Origin: Bacillus smithii
GTDB taxonomy: Bacteria > Bacillota > Bacilli > Bacillales > DSM-4216
Length of the DNA stretch: 64,000 nucleotides
Direction: 5' to 3'
Assembly: GCF_001050115.1 (NCBI RefSeq)
Contig: NZ_CP012024.1
Coordinates: forward strand, 600,001-664,000
Each line of letters begins with the position of its first letter. The first letter of the stretch is position 1. The notes below the pieces were generated by a model. The model had not been told where the DNA came from. It was given only the letters and a program-made list of their open reading frames with translations, and made no database searches. Positions 35,562 through 45,001 of this stretch are shown here, piece by piece. Made by a program: the position numbers and the translations under genes.

Positions 35562-36902
35562 ATGCAACCGAATTTATCCCGTACCGAACCAAAATCGGAG
35601 CGATTCTATATTAGTGTAAAAAGGAAGTTTTGGATAAGCCATGCTGTTTCCATTGGATGGATGTTTTTTTCTATTTATCTTTCTCTCCCTTGGTTGAAAG
35701 ATCTTTCTTCCATTCTTTCTTTTCCTTTGGCACTCCTCGTGATTGGCGGAATTGCTTATATTCCCGGTTACATGAATGCTTTTTTGGTCATAAGTTTATT
35801 GCTTGATAGACAACCAGCTTTTAAGAATGAATTTCCTTCTGATCCAGTGACTTTGCTTATCGCAGCTTATAATGAAGAAAAAACCATTTATAACACGCTG
35901 CGATACGTGGCCGCTCAGGACTATGGTGGAAAAATGAGCATAATCGTTGTTAATAACCATTCAACAGATCACACGGATCAAGAAATTTTGCGAGCAAAAC
36001 AAGAATTCGATTTGGACATGACCATTTTACACGAAGAAAAGCCGGGAAAGTTTCATGCCTTGAATAAGGGATTACGGTATGTGACGACACCTTATGTGAT
36101 CACTTTAGATGCCGATACATTGCTTCATCCATCTGCTGTTCGCTATTTAGTTGCCAGAATCAAAAGCAGTCCTCTGGATGTCTGTGCGGTCGCTGGTTCG
36201 GTGCTTGTTCGAAACAGCCGCGAAACGATTTGGACGAAAATACAAGAGTGGGATTACTTTCTGAGTATTGCTTCAATTAAAAGATTACAAGGATTATATC
36301 AAGGTACATTGGTCGCGCAAGGTGCTTTTAGTTTATTCAAGACTGACTGTATACGCGAAGTACAAGGATGGCCGGATGCTATTGGAGAAGACATAGTTTT
36401 AACGTGGAGACTTTTACGTAATGATTGGAATGTGTATTATGAACCTCTGGCTGTTGCCTTTACAGATGTCCCCACTACCTTTAGCCGCTTTGCGAAACAA
36501 CGTTCTAGATGGGCAAGAGGAATGATTGAAGGATTAAGTGAAGTCAAACCATGGAGACAGCCGAAATTATATTGGAAGTACTTAACCGGAATTAACTTCG
36601 TGATGCCTTATCTGGATGTTGTTTACACTTTTTGTTGGATTCCGGGATTCATATTGGCCTTTTTGGGCGTTTACTGGATTGCAGGCCCCATGACGCTAAC
36701 GGTTTTGCCTTTAAGCATCGCTAGTTATGCCTTGCTTTATCACTATCAAAAACATTACGTATTTCGAAATCTTCATCTAAAGGTAAGAAAAAATAAATTA
36801 GGCTTTGTTTTATTTCTTCTTTGTTATCAAATGGTGATGTCGCCGGTTTCTGTGATGGGTTACTTGCAAGAGTTTTTCAAATGGAAACGTGTTTGGAAGT
36901 AA
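35562..36902 (+). CDS. Processive membrane glycosyltransferase, family GT2
   Basis: 446 residues: two N-terminal membrane segments (to about 80), the catalytic domain, then three or four C-terminal segments. GT2 motifs are VTLLIAAYNEEKTI, VVNNHSTDHT, LDADT (the DxD), GEDIVLTWRLL and QRSRWARG (the QxxRW of processive synthases such as PgaC/IcaA, hyaluronan and cellulose synthases). It likely polymerises and exports an exopolysaccharide. The c-di-GMP enzyme upstream might influence it, but no PilZ domain is visible. No other ica/pga-type genes follow because an IS does. Confidence 0.88.
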   Translation: MQPNLSRTEPKSERFYISVKRKFWISHAVSIGWMFFSIYLSLPWLKDLSSILSFPLALLVIGGIAYIPGYMNAFLVISLLLDRQPAFKNEFPSDPVTLLIAAYNEEKTIYNTLRYVAAQDYGGKMSIIVVNNHSTDHTDQEILRAKQEFDLDMTILHEEKPGKFHALNKGLRYVTTPYVITLDADTLLHPSAVRYLVARIKSSPLDVCAVAGSVLVRNSRETIWTKIQEWDYFLSIASIKRLQGLYQGTLVAQGAFSLFKTDCIREVQGWPDAIGEDIVLTWRLLRNDWNVYYEPLAVAFTDVPTTFSRFAKQRSRWARGMIEGLSEVKPWRQPKLYWKYLTGINFVMPYLDVVYTFCWIPGFILAFLGVYWIAGPMTLTVLPLSIASYALLYHYQKHYVFRNLHLKVRKNKLGFVLFLLCYQMVMSPVSVMGYLQEFFKWKRVWK

Positions 36903-37113
36903 AGACGATTACCGCTCATTTTATTTAGTGTCTCTCTGATAGAAGAGAGTTCTTTTTTTACTATCTGACGCATCTTCCGTGAAATTTCTATGGGGAAAAG
37001 TCTCCTTCTTGTTTCCTGTGATATTTTTGCATCTAAAAATAGTCGTTTTATTCAAAAATGAAGTGGATAAAGGATGTGTGAGTAAAATGTTTGTGGGAGA
37101 AATTCTTAGAATT

Positions 37114-37162
37114 CCCCGATGAGGGGGTTGGGAACGTAGGTTCGCAATCCCCCTCATCGGGG
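37114..37162. repeat. Perfect 14-bp inverted repeat inside the ISLre2 leader
   Basis: CCCCGATGAGGGGG pairs with CCCCCTCATCGGGG around a 21-base loop, between the left end and the transposase. Such a strong stem without a T run could stop translation of read-through RNA or hinder polymerase. Confidence 0.75.
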
Positions 37163-37269
37163 CCACCAAGCAAAGTGCGGTAGGATCCCAAGCAGGAAAC
37201 ATGAAAAAAGGACTCTCTCCCTGGTAAGATGATCATTGTTCACACCATCAAACAGGAGGAGAGAGTCCC

Positions 37270-38637
37270 ATGAATATTCAACAACATCTTACCACAAATT
37301 CGTTGACATGGAAAGAGATCGAACTTGATTTGTTTCGAGCCTTGCAAAACGCCTTCACCGAGCTGTTTACGGCTCTGTTGGAGGACATCGACCGACAATT
37401 GGCGGAAACCCGGGACAAGCGCCGGTACCACTTGAAAGACAAACGACGCACCACGATTCAAACCTTGTTTGGCGAAGTTACCTTTGAGCGAAACTACTAT
37501 TTAGACCGAGAACAAAACCGTTACACGTTTTTGCTTGATTCCTTTTTAGCGTTTGATGGATCGCAGTCAATCAGCCCTTGTCTAGAAGAAACGGCGATGG
37601 GATTGGCTGTGGAGTGCTCTTCCTATCGCAAAGCGGCTCATACGCTTGCCCAGATGGTCGGGTATCCGGTGATGAGCCATGAGACGATCCGCCAGTTGGT
37701 GCTCGAGGCTGAAGTTCCGCTGCACTGCCCGGTTGACCAGCGATATGGACGGGTGCTGTTTGTGGAGGCCGATGGACTGTTTGTCTCTCTCCAAGGGAAG
37801 GGAAAACGGGCCAAGGAAGACAAAATCCTGACCGTTCACGAAGGATGGAAGCGCAACGGCTCACGGATCGAATTCGTGAATCAGCGCCATTACGTCCATG
37901 AAGGCAAGGGGGAGGTGTGGGAAGGCTTCGAGGAATTTTTGATGAACGAATATGCCTATGATCCGTGTCGGGATCTTCTTGTCATCAACGGGGACGGCGC
38001 TCCATGGATTACCGCGTGCCGGGAGTATTTCAAAGGACGGGTCTGCTTCCAATTGGATCGATTCCACGTGGCGCGTGAGTTGCGCCAATGCCTCTCGGGC
38101 CATCCACGGTGGCAGGCGATTCGGCAAAAGCTGGCGAAGCAGGATGAAGAGAAGCTGCTTGTGGAACTGAACAGCGCCCTCGGCACGCTGGGGGACGAAG
38201 CGAAAGAACAACAGCTGGCTGCCTTGATCCACCGGATCGAATCGATGCCGGGATGCATCCGTGATTACCGGGAATGGCTGAAGGAGCAAGGAGTGGACAC
38301 AACGGGCATGTATCCGATGGGGAGGGCTGAAAGCGTGATGAGCCAGCTGGCGTATCGGGTGAAATACCGCCGCAGTTGGACAGACAAGGGACTCAGGGCG
38401 TTTTTCAAGGCAATGATTGCCCGGATGGATGGGATTCGTCTTTTCGGACATCGTTTAGGAGAAGAATCGTCGCATCCGGCGGAGGAAACGGCATCTACCA
38501 AACAGACGATCGTGAACAAGGCGAAACAACGCATCCGCCGTCTTCTTCCAGAGGTAACGCGGAATAACGTGCCATATTTACAGCAATCGTCCGGGACTCC
38601 GATCTATCATGCCCTGTCTGAATTCAAGGGATGGTAA
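37270..38637 (+). CDS. ISLre2-family transposase (UPF0236)
   Basis: 455 residues. Family marks: TLFGEVTFERNYY, SISPCLEETAMGLAVECSS, VLFVEADGLFVSLQ (first catalytic Asp), LLVINGDGAPWI (second Asp), FQLDRFHVARELRQ and, for the Glu, MGRAESVMSQLAYR. GGAGGAG lies seven bases before ATG. The gene appears intact, and codon use is GC-richer than in the neighbours. Confidence 0.95.
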   Translation: MNIQQHLTTNSLTWKEIELDLFRALQNAFTELFTALLEDIDRQLAETRDKRRYHLKDKRRTTIQTLFGEVTFERNYYLDREQNRYTFLLDSFLAFDGSQSISPCLEETAMGLAVECSSYRKAAHTLAQMVGYPVMSHETIRQLVLEAEVPLHCPVDQRYGRVLFVEADGLFVSLQGKGKRAKEDKILTVHEGWKRNGSRIEFVNQRHYVHEGKGEVWEGFEEFLMNEYAYDPCRDLLVINGDGAPWITACREYFKGRVCFQLDRFHVARELRQCLSGHPRWQAIRQKLAKQDEEKLLVELNSALGTLGDEAKEQQLAALIHRIESMPGCIRDYREWLKEQGVDTTGMYPMGRAESVMSQLAYRVKYRRSWTDKGLRAFFKAMIARMDGIRLFGHRLGEESSHPAEETASTKQTIVNKAKQRIRRLLPEVTRNNVPYLQQSSGTPIYHALSEFKGW

Positions 38638-38872
38638 AAAAAGGTATACATATTCGTCTGTCATGGCAAGGGATGAGAGTCCGAAAGCGCTTACGGATGA
38701 AATTCAAAAAAATGGTTCGCTAACCTATGACTTACATCTATTTTCAGCGAACCAAAAAAATTCCCACAAAGTCTTGACTGACTCATAAAGGATGGAAAAA
38801 GAGACGCTGATTCAAGCCATGTGATATGATAGAAAAAAATGGACGATTTTGACGTAGAAAGGAAATCATGAA

Positions 38873-39301
38873 ATGTATATAGCGGTAAAAGAAATTGAAC
38901 TATCCTATGCTGACACGGATATGATGGGCGTCATCTATCATGCGAACTATATTAAATGGCTTGAATTGGGAAGGGAAAAGCTCATAAAGGATGTCGGCTT
39001 TGACTATTTGGACATGGAAAAAGCGGGGTATTATGCTCCGGTATACAATCTGAATATTACTTATAGAAAATCATTAAAGCTCGGAGATAAAGTGTTTGTT
39101 AAGACGTGGGTTGAAAAAAATCAAGGCTTAAAGACAGAATACGGTTTTCAAATCGTAAACGGAGATGGGGAAGTATGTGCGGAAGGAAGTACGACGCACA
39201 TCGTGGTTCGCAAAGATGAAAAAGGCGAATTCAAGCCTGTTCAATTTAAAAAAGCATTTCCTGATTGGTTTCAAAAATATGAAGAAATAAAGAAAAAATA
39301 A
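38873..39301 (+). CDS. YneP-like acyl-CoA thioesterase
   Basis: 142 residues with the hotdog fold of the 4HBT/YbgC group: YADTDMMGVIYHANYIKWLELGR contains the catalytic Asp and the HANY motif. Bacillus YneP has the same length and motif. It hydrolyses short acyl-CoA or acts in a similar housekeeping thioester role. GAAAGGA site before ATG. It is the first gene right of the ISLre2 element. Confidence 0.88.
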   Translation: MYIAVKEIELSYADTDMMGVIYHANYIKWLELGREKLIKDVGFDYLDMEKAGYYAPVYNLNITYRKSLKLGDKVFVKTWVEKNQGLKTEYGFQIVNGDGEVCAEGSTTHIVVRKDEKGEFKPVQFKKAFPDWFQKYEEIKKK

Positions 39302-39463
39302 TAGACAAGCTCTTAAAACACGAAGATTTTTTCTTCTTGCCGGCAAAACGTCGGCCGGCCTGTCCTGCTTCAAAGTATGATATAGTAAGAATGGGGGAAA
39401 TTAGAAAAAATAACAGGATTGAATATGGCGATTTCATCGTTGTCCAGTAAAGGTGGGAAAAAA

Positions 39464-39991
39464 ATGAAATGCGTGATTTTGGTTGGCAGCCCGCTGCGGC
39501 CCAGCCGATCTGATTCGATTGCCGATTTTTTAAAAAACCGTTTAGAATCGATCGGACATCAAGCGGAAGTGATATCCATTCGGGACTTGCCGGCTGAGGA
39601 TGTTTATTATGCTGATTTTCATAGTACGGCTATCCAACAATATAAGCAAAAAATCGAAGAAGCGGATGGATTCGTCGTGATATCCCCGGTTTACAAAGCA
39701 TCCATACCGGGTGCATTGAAGGCGTTTATCGATTTGCTGCCAATGGATATTTTAAAGGGAAAATCAGTGTTTCCGATCATGGTGGGAGGAACGATGTCGC
39801 ATTTGCTGACGATTGAATATGTTCTAAATCCGCTTCTTTCAGTCATCGGGGCCACTCAAATTGCCCGCGGCGTTTACATTCACGACTCGCATGTGCAGAT
39901 GAAGGAAAATGGAGAAGTCGTCATCGATTTGGATATTCAGGATAGACTGAACAACAGTTTGGCTGATTTTATCAGATTTTCTCCGTCATAA
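39464..39991 (+). CDS. NADPH-dependent FMN reductase, SsuE type
   Basis: About 175 residues, flavodoxin-like: VGSPLRPSRSDSIADF (phosphate-binding loop), DGFVVISPVYKASIPGALKAFIDLLP, and MVGGTMSHLL. This matches SsuE and related NADPH FMN reductases. The ATG at 39464 has AAAGGTGGG upstream; the frame opens 15 codons earlier without a ribosome site. Sulfonate genes are not nearby, so the physiological partner is unknown. Confidence 0.87.
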   Translation: MKCVILVGSPLRPSRSDSIADFLKNRLESIGHQAEVISIRDLPAEDVYYADFHSTAIQQYKQKIEEADGFVVISPVYKASIPGALKAFIDLLPMDILKGKSVFPIMVGGTMSHLLTIEYVLNPLLSVIGATQIARGVYIHDSHVQMKENGEVVIDLDIQDRLNNSLADFIRFSPS

Positions 39992-39994
39992 CCG

Positions 39995-40026
39995 AAACCT
40001 GCCGATATAGGCGGGTTTCTTTTCAA
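39995..40026 (+). terminator. Terminator of the FMN reductase gene
   Basis: AAACCTGCC/GGCGGGTTT with a 6-nt loop, followed by CTTTTC. Confidence 0.8.
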
Positions 40027-40061
40027 GCAAATACAGAAAAATGAGTGAGGGGGATGGGAAC

Positions 40062-40820
40062 ATGACAGATCATTGGAATGTCAAGCTATATGATAACCAA
40101 CATTCTTTTGTCTCGAAAAATGGGACAGAGTTGATAGACTTGTTGGCTCCGCAAAACGGAGAGCGCATTTTAGATTTGGGGTGTGGAACTGGAGATTTGG
40201 CTAATCAACTGTATATGTTAGGGGTGGATGTGATTGGAATAGATTCATCCGGAAACATGATCGAACAAGCACGAAAAAAGTATCCTCATCTTGAATTTCA
40301 GCAAGCGAATGCGCTTGATCTTCCTTTTGAGGATGAGTTTGATGCCGTGTTCTCCAACGCAGTTCTTCATTGGATTAAACCGCCGGAACAAGCGCTTGAA
40401 GGCATTTACAAAGCGCTGAAAAAAGGAGGCCGATTTGTGGCAGAGTTCGGCGGAAAAGGGAATGTCCAAATGATTGTCAATGCTGCGATTGAAATATTCA
40501 GAAAATTAGGAATAAAAAACCCTGATGCACGCATTCCGTGGTATTATCCAAGTATTGGCGAATACACTTTTTTGATGGAGCAATATGGTTTTCGGGTAGC
40601 CGCAGCGTTTCATTTTGACAGACCTACTCCATTATTGGGCAAGGAAGGTTTGCGGAATTGGCTTAAAATGTTTGGAAATCCGATGTTTCAAGATCTGGAC
40701 GATGAAACAAAAGAAGAGATTATTTTAGATATAGAAGCGCTTTTGAAAGAAAAAATGTTCAAAAACGGTCAATGGATGGCTGATTATAAAAGGATTCGGG
40801 TCGTAGGTCTTAAGGAATAG
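40062..40820 (+). CDS. Class I SAM-dependent methyltransferase
   Basis: About 252 residues. SAM motif I is ILDLGCGTGDLANQL, the acidic end of strand 2 is VIGIDSSGNMI, motif II is DAVFSNAVLHWI and motif III is ALKKGGRFVAEFGG. HWIKPPEQAL resembles trans-aconitate 2-methyltransferase and related small-molecule enzymes, but the substrate is not assignable. GAGGGGG site before ATG at 40062. Confidence 0.88.
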   Translation: MTDHWNVKLYDNQHSFVSKNGTELIDLLAPQNGERILDLGCGTGDLANQLYMLGVDVIGIDSSGNMIEQARKKYPHLEFQQANALDLPFEDEFDAVFSNAVLHWIKPPEQALEGIYKALKKGGRFVAEFGGKGNVQMIVNAAIEIFRKLGIKNPDARIPWYYPSIGEYTFLMEQYGFRVAAAFHFDRPTPLLGKEGLRNWLKMFGNPMFQDLDDETKEEIILDIEALLKEKMFKNGQWMADYKRIRVVGLKE

Positions 40821-40872
40821 AAGGTTCGTTTTAGGAAGAGTACTAGGTCTTGGAATAGAGGCTATAATCCAC

Positions 40873-40922
40873 AAAAGCCTTTCGTTCTTTAGCAGTGTGA
40901 AAAGGAGGAGAGGCTTTTTTTA
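40873..40922 (+). terminator. Terminator between the methyltransferase and fruR
   Basis: AAAAGCCT/AGGCTTTT with a partly paired long loop, then TTT. It is 53 bases after the methyltransferase stop. Confidence 0.65.
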
Positions 40923-41084
40923 TCAAGAAAAATGTCGTTCTTTCTTCCTGAAAGAAATCGTCGATCTTGTGAATAATTTTGATTAAAAATGAAAGAATTT
41001 GATAGAAATTTATTGATGCTTGTAATCGGTTCCATTACAATATAAGTGTAGAGAAAAAGAAAGAAAGGATTCAGAGGTGGTTTT

Positions 41085-41837
41085 GTGCTGACGGAAGAGA
41101 GACACCGACTGATTTTGCAAGCGCTTAAAGAAAAAGAAATAGTAAAAATAAGCGAACTTACAGCTTTAACGGATGCTTCCGAGTCTACGATTAGAAGAGA
41201 TTTGACGTGGCTGGAAGAGAAAAAGTTTTTAAAGCGCATTCATGGGGGCGCGGCTCGACTTCAAGGAAAGTTGACGGAGTTAAGCGTTCCTGAAAAATCA
41301 TCCAAAAACATTCAAGAAAAAAAGCAAATCGCTCAATATGCGGCAAGCATTGTGGAAGATGGCGACTGTATTTACTTGGATGCCGGCACAACGACGATGC
41401 AAATGATTGAATGGTTAGAAGGGAAAGATATTGTTGTTGTGACCAATGGTTTAAATCTTGTCGAACTTCTTTTGAAGAAAGGCATCCGAACCTATTTAAT
41501 TGGAGGATTTGTCAAGCCGAAGACAAATGCTATGGTTGGCAGAGGGGCCATTGAATCGATTCGACAATATCGTTTTGACAAGGCGTTTATTGGTACGAAC
41601 GGTGTCCATCCCCAATACGGTCTCACCACACCTGATCCTGAAGAAGCCCAAGTGAAGAAACAGGCAATCGACTTGTCAAGGGAGGCGTATGTACTGGCGG
41701 ATGAAGAAAAATTTGGCGAAATTTCTTTTTCAAAAATTGCGGAGATAGATGAAGTCATCATCATCACAAATTCTCTTGAGGACGATCAAAAAGTAAGTTT
41801 TGCGAATCAAACGATGATAAAGGTTGTGACAACATGA
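41085..41837 (+). CDS. fruR: DeoR-family fructose operon repressor
   Basis: 250 residues: N-terminal DeoR helix-turn-helix (RHRLILQALKEKEIVKISEL with ESTIRRDLTWLEE), then the sugar-phosphate sensor domain with DGDCIYLDAGTTTMQMIEWL and GGFVKPKTNAMVGRGA. GTG start with AGAGGTGG upstream. It overlaps fruK by four bases (ATGA). It probably senses fructose 1-phosphate and represses its own operon. Confidence 0.93.
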   Translation: MLTEERHRLILQALKEKEIVKISELTALTDASESTIRRDLTWLEEKKFLKRIHGGAARLQGKLTELSVPEKSSKNIQEKKQIAQYAASIVEDGDCIYLDAGTTTMQMIEWLEGKDIVVVTNGLNLVELLLKKGIRTYLIGGFVKPKTNAMVGRGAIESIRQYRFDKAFIGTNGVHPQYGLTTPDPEEAQVKKQAIDLSREAYVLADEEKFGEISFSKIAEIDEVIIITNSLEDDQKVSFANQTMIKVVTT

Positions 41838-42748
41838 TTTATACCATTACATTAAATCCTTCCATAGATTATATCCTGGCAATGGATCGCCTCGAACCGG
41901 GGAGTTTGAACCGATCCACTCACGAAACCGTTCTCCCGGGAGGCAAAGGAATCAACGTATCGAGAGTGTTGAAGCGATTAGATATAGACAGTACGGTTTT
42001 AGGTTTTGGCGGCGGATTTACAGGACGCTATATTGAGGAATATCTTCGGAAAGAAGGCATTTCTTCCCGCTTGGTTCCTGTAGACGGATTGAGCCGCATT
42101 AATGTAAAAATTATGGCTGATCAAGAAACGGAGATCAACGCGAACGGTCCGGATATTCAAAGAGCTGATTTAGAAAAACTTTTACAGACAGTAGCTGGTT
42201 TAACAAGCGGCGATGTACTAGTTTTGGCAGGAAGCATTCCGGCTTCCATTCCGAAAACCTTTTATCAAACGATTGCAGAAACGATTCAAGGAAAAGACGT
42301 TCGGCTTGTTGTCGATGCTGAGAAAAACTTGTTGGAACCGGTGCTGGATTATCGTCCGTTTCTCATTAAACCGAACCATCATGAACTTGGACAAATATTT
42401 CAAGCCACGATCAAGACGGTGGAAGAAGCTGTCTATTATGGAAAGAAGCTGCTTGAGAGAGGCGTGCAGAATGTGATCGTTTCCATGGCTGAACAAGGGT
42501 CTGTCCTCTTAAATGAACAAGGCGTTTGGCAGGCGACTGTACCTAAAGGCGAGCTGAAAAGTTCGGTTGGGGCCGGAGATTCTACGGTCGCCGGATTTTT
42601 AGCTGGCATAGAGCGCGGCTACAGTCTTGAAAAATCTTTTCAGCTTGCCAATGCTGCAGGAAGCGCGACTGCTTTTTCCATCGGGCTTTGCACGAAAGAT
42701 CAAGTTGAACAACTTTTTGACCAAGTCAAGGTCAAAAGGATCATGTAG
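41834..42748 (+). CDS. fruK: 1-phosphofructokinase
   Basis: 304 residues of the PfkB family: TLNPSIDYILAM, GGKGINVSRVLKRL, VVDAEKNLL, and the ATP/anion hole VGAGDSTVAGFLAGI. It converts fructose 1-phosphate (from FruA) to fructose 1,6-bisphosphate. Coupled to fruR by ATGA overlap and 12 bases ahead of fruA. Tagatose-6-phosphate kinase is a close relative, but context favours FruK. Confidence 0.95.
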   Translation: MIYTITLNPSIDYILAMDRLEPGSLNRSTHETVLPGGKGINVSRVLKRLDIDSTVLGFGGGFTGRYIEEYLRKEGISSRLVPVDGLSRINVKIMADQETEINANGPDIQRADLEKLLQTVAGLTSGDVLVLAGSIPASIPKTFYQTIAETIQGKDVRLVVDAEKNLLEPVLDYRPFLIKPNHHELGQIFQATIKTVEEAVYYGKKLLERGVQNVIVSMAEQGSVLLNEQGVWQATVPKGELKSSVGAGDSTVAGFLAGIERGYSLEKSFQLANAAGSATAFSIGLCTKDQVEQLFDQVKVKRIM

Positions 42749-42760
42749 GGGGAATAGGTG

Positions 42761-44653
42761 ATGAAAATAACAGAATTGTTGACAAAAGATACAATTCAAC
42801 TAAATTTAAAAGCCCATTCCAAAGAAGCCGTGATCGATGAATTAATTGACGTTCTCGATAAAGCTGGAAAATTAAACGATAAGAAGGCTTTTAAACAAGG
42901 CATTTTAAAGAGAGAAGAAGAAAGCACAACGGGGATCGGTGAAGGAATTGCCATCCCCCATGCCAAAACGGCCGCGGTAAAAACACCCGCTATTGTGTTC
43001 GGAAAATCAGAAAACGGTGTGGACTATGAGTCGCTTGACGGCCAGCCAGCCTATTTATTTTTCATGATTGCCGCGACGGAAGGTGCCAATCAAACCCATT
43101 TAGAAGCATTGAGCCGACTGTCCGGCATGTTGATGCATCCTGAGGTGAGGGAAGGGCTGATGCAAGCCAAATCAGCAGACGAGGTCCTCTCTCTTATTGA
43201 ATCGTTCGACCGTGAAGATGAAGAAGAGCAACAAAAAACGGCTTCTTCTTCCGCTTCGAAAGGGAAAGTATTGGCCGTTACCGCTTGTCCGACGGGTATT
43301 GCCCATACGTATATGGCGGCAGATGCTTTAAAATTGAAAGCAAAAGAAATGGGCGTTGATATAAAAGTAGAAACAAACGGATCTGGCGGAGCAAAAAATG
43401 TTTTGACTCCGGAAGAAATTGCAGAAGCGCCTGCGATCATTGTTGCGGCGGATACAAAAGTGGACATGGACCGTTTTGACGGAAAGCCGGTGATTGAAGT
43501 TCCGGTTGCGGATGGAATTCGTCGTCCTGAAGAGTTGATTGAAAAAGCAATCAAAAAAGATGCACCGATTTATCACGCAAAAAACAGAAAAAATGACGGT
43601 CCGGATTCCGGAAAAAATAGCTCAAAGAGGTGGGCAGGTTTTTACAAGCATTTGATGAATGGCGTTTCCAACATGCTTCCATTCGTAGTCGGCGGCGGTA
43701 TTTTGATTGCAATCTCCTTTATGTTTGGCATTCATTCCGCTGATCCGAAAAGTCCGGAATACAATAAATTTGCCGAAATCATCAATACAATCGGCGGTCA
43801 AAACGCGTTTATGTTAATCGTGCCTGTGTTGGCTGGTTTTATTGCGATGAGTATTGCCGATCGTCCTGGATTTGCGCCTGGAATGGTTGGGGGATTGATG
43901 GCTTATAATGGGCATGCCGGATTTTTAGGCGGCTTGATTGCCGGATTTTTGGCTGGCTACATCGTTGTAGGCATTAAATATGTATTTAGAAATTTACCGC
44001 AGGTGTTTGATGGTTTGAAACCTGTCTTGATCTATCCGCTCTTGGGGGTCTTCTTGACGGGGCTGATTATGTACTTTTTAGTGGAACCGTTAAGCGACGT
44101 CAACACCGGATTGCAACATTGGCTGAACGGATTGGGAACAGGCAACTTAATTATTCTGGGACTTATCCTTGGCGCTATGATGGCCATTGACATGGGAGGT
44201 CCGATCAACAAAGCGGCTTATACATTTGGACTAGCAATGATTGAAGCGGGAAACTTCTATCCGCATGCAGCCATTATGGCCGGCGGTATGGTGCCTCCGC
44301 TCGGGCTTGCCCTTGCAACGACTTTCTTCCGAAATAAATTCACGGATCAAGAAAGAAAAGCTGGTTTTACTTGCTATTTCATGGGAATTTCCTTTATTAC
44401 AGAAGGTGCCATTCCGTTTGCTGCATCGGATCCACTGCGGGTCATTCCGGCAACGGCGATCGGTTCCGCAGTAGCCGGGGCGCTGACTATGGCTTTTCAT
44501 ATTGGGCTTCCGGCTCCGCATGGCGGAATTTTCGTCTTCCCGGTTGTTCAAGGAAACGTCTTCTTGTATATTCTTGCGATTCTCATCGGTTCGATTGTGA
44601 CGGCTTTGATTGTGGGATTCTTAAAAAAACCGGTCAAATCGCAAACGAAATAA
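42761..44653 (+). CDS. fruA: Fructose-specific PTS enzyme IIABC
   Basis: About 630 residues with three domains in order: IIA (about 1-145; phospho-His in GEGIAIPHAKT), IIB (about 168-265; phospho-Cys in VTACPTGIAHTYMAADA), and membrane IIC (from about 300) with FVVGGGILIAISFMFG, PGFAPGMVGGLMA, GGPINKAAYTFGLAM and APHGGIFVFPV. It phosphorylates fructose to fructose 1-phosphate during uptake. GTG just before the ATG is an alternative start. Confidence 0.96.
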   Translation: MKITELLTKDTIQLNLKAHSKEAVIDELIDVLDKAGKLNDKKAFKQGILKREEESTTGIGEGIAIPHAKTAAVKTPAIVFGKSENGVDYESLDGQPAYLFFMIAATEGANQTHLEALSRLSGMLMHPEVREGLMQAKSADEVLSLIESFDREDEEEQQKTASSSASKGKVLAVTACPTGIAHTYMAADALKLKAKEMGVDIKVETNGSGGAKNVLTPEEIAEAPAIIVAADTKVDMDRFDGKPVIEVPVADGIRRPEELIEKAIKKDAPIYHAKNRKNDGPDSGKNSSKRWAGFYKHLMNGVSNMLPFVVGGGILIAISFMFGIHSADPKSPEYNKFAEIINTIGGQNAFMLIVPVLAGFIAMSIADRPGFAPGMVGGLMAYNGHAGFLGGLIAGFLAGYIVVGIKYVFRNLPQVFDGLKPVLIYPLLGVFLTGLIMYFLVEPLSDVNTGLQHWLNGLGTGNLIILGLILGAMMAIDMGGPINKAAYTFGLAMIEAGNFYPHAAIMAGGMVPPLGLALATTFFRNKFTDQERKAGFTCYFMGISFITEGAIPFAASDPLRVIPATAIGSAVAGALTMAFHIGLPAPHGGIFVFPVVQGNVFLYILAILIGSIVTALIVGFLKKPVKSQTK

Positions 44654-44660
44654 AACATGT

Positions 44661-44697
44661 AGTCCCGTGCTGTTAAGGCACGGGGCTTCATTTTTCT
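44661..44697 (+). terminator. Terminator of fruRKA
   Basis: AGTCCCGTGC/GCACGGGGCT with a 7-nt loop, followed by TCATTTTTC. Confidence 0.85.
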
Positions 44698-45001
44698 ATA
44701 AACACTTTTCCGATGTGCGGGATTCAGAAGCCGCCCAAGTCGGTCTATCTAAAGTTTGATGCTAAAAAAGAAGGTGCTGAACTGGAAGACTGCACTATGT
44801 AATGATGGCAAGGCGCTGTTGCCGAGAGGAGCAATCTCGTTTTTCAGAAATGGGTGAGAGGCGGATAAAAATTCAGATATACGATTGCCATAAAGATTGT
44901 ATAGGAGGACTTTCGTAAAATCTTGCTTCATTGTCGCCATGCTTGTTTGGTGGTATGATACATATACTATATCACTTTGACCGCAAGAAAGGATGCAATT
45001 C
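44698..45001 (+). promoter_or_regulatory. Upstream region of topB
   Basis: About 300 bases without a supported gene. Frames here lack ribosome sites. GGTATGATACATATACTAT near 44952-44970 is promoter-like, ahead of the AAAGGA ribosome site at 44987. Confidence 0.35.

Larger units (their letters stand above)
37077..38784 (+). mobile_element. ISLre2-family insertion sequence with 10-bp flanking repeats
   Basis: ATAAAGGATG occurs on both sides (37067-37076 and 38785-38794). The ends share GAGT..TTTGTGGGA in inverted form. The 1708-bp element has one intact transposase. Its DNA is richer in GC than the surrounding genes, suggesting recent arrival, perhaps from a GC-richer thermophilic bacillus. 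Internal hairpins at 37114-37162 (14-bp perfect stem) and 38714-38753 (8-bp, T run on minus) should block read-through from outside. Confidence 0.88.

Noticed and set aside
37571-38534. Several long frames antisense to the ISLre2 transposase
   Set aside because: They are by-products of the GC-rich transposase codons and have no independent start signals.
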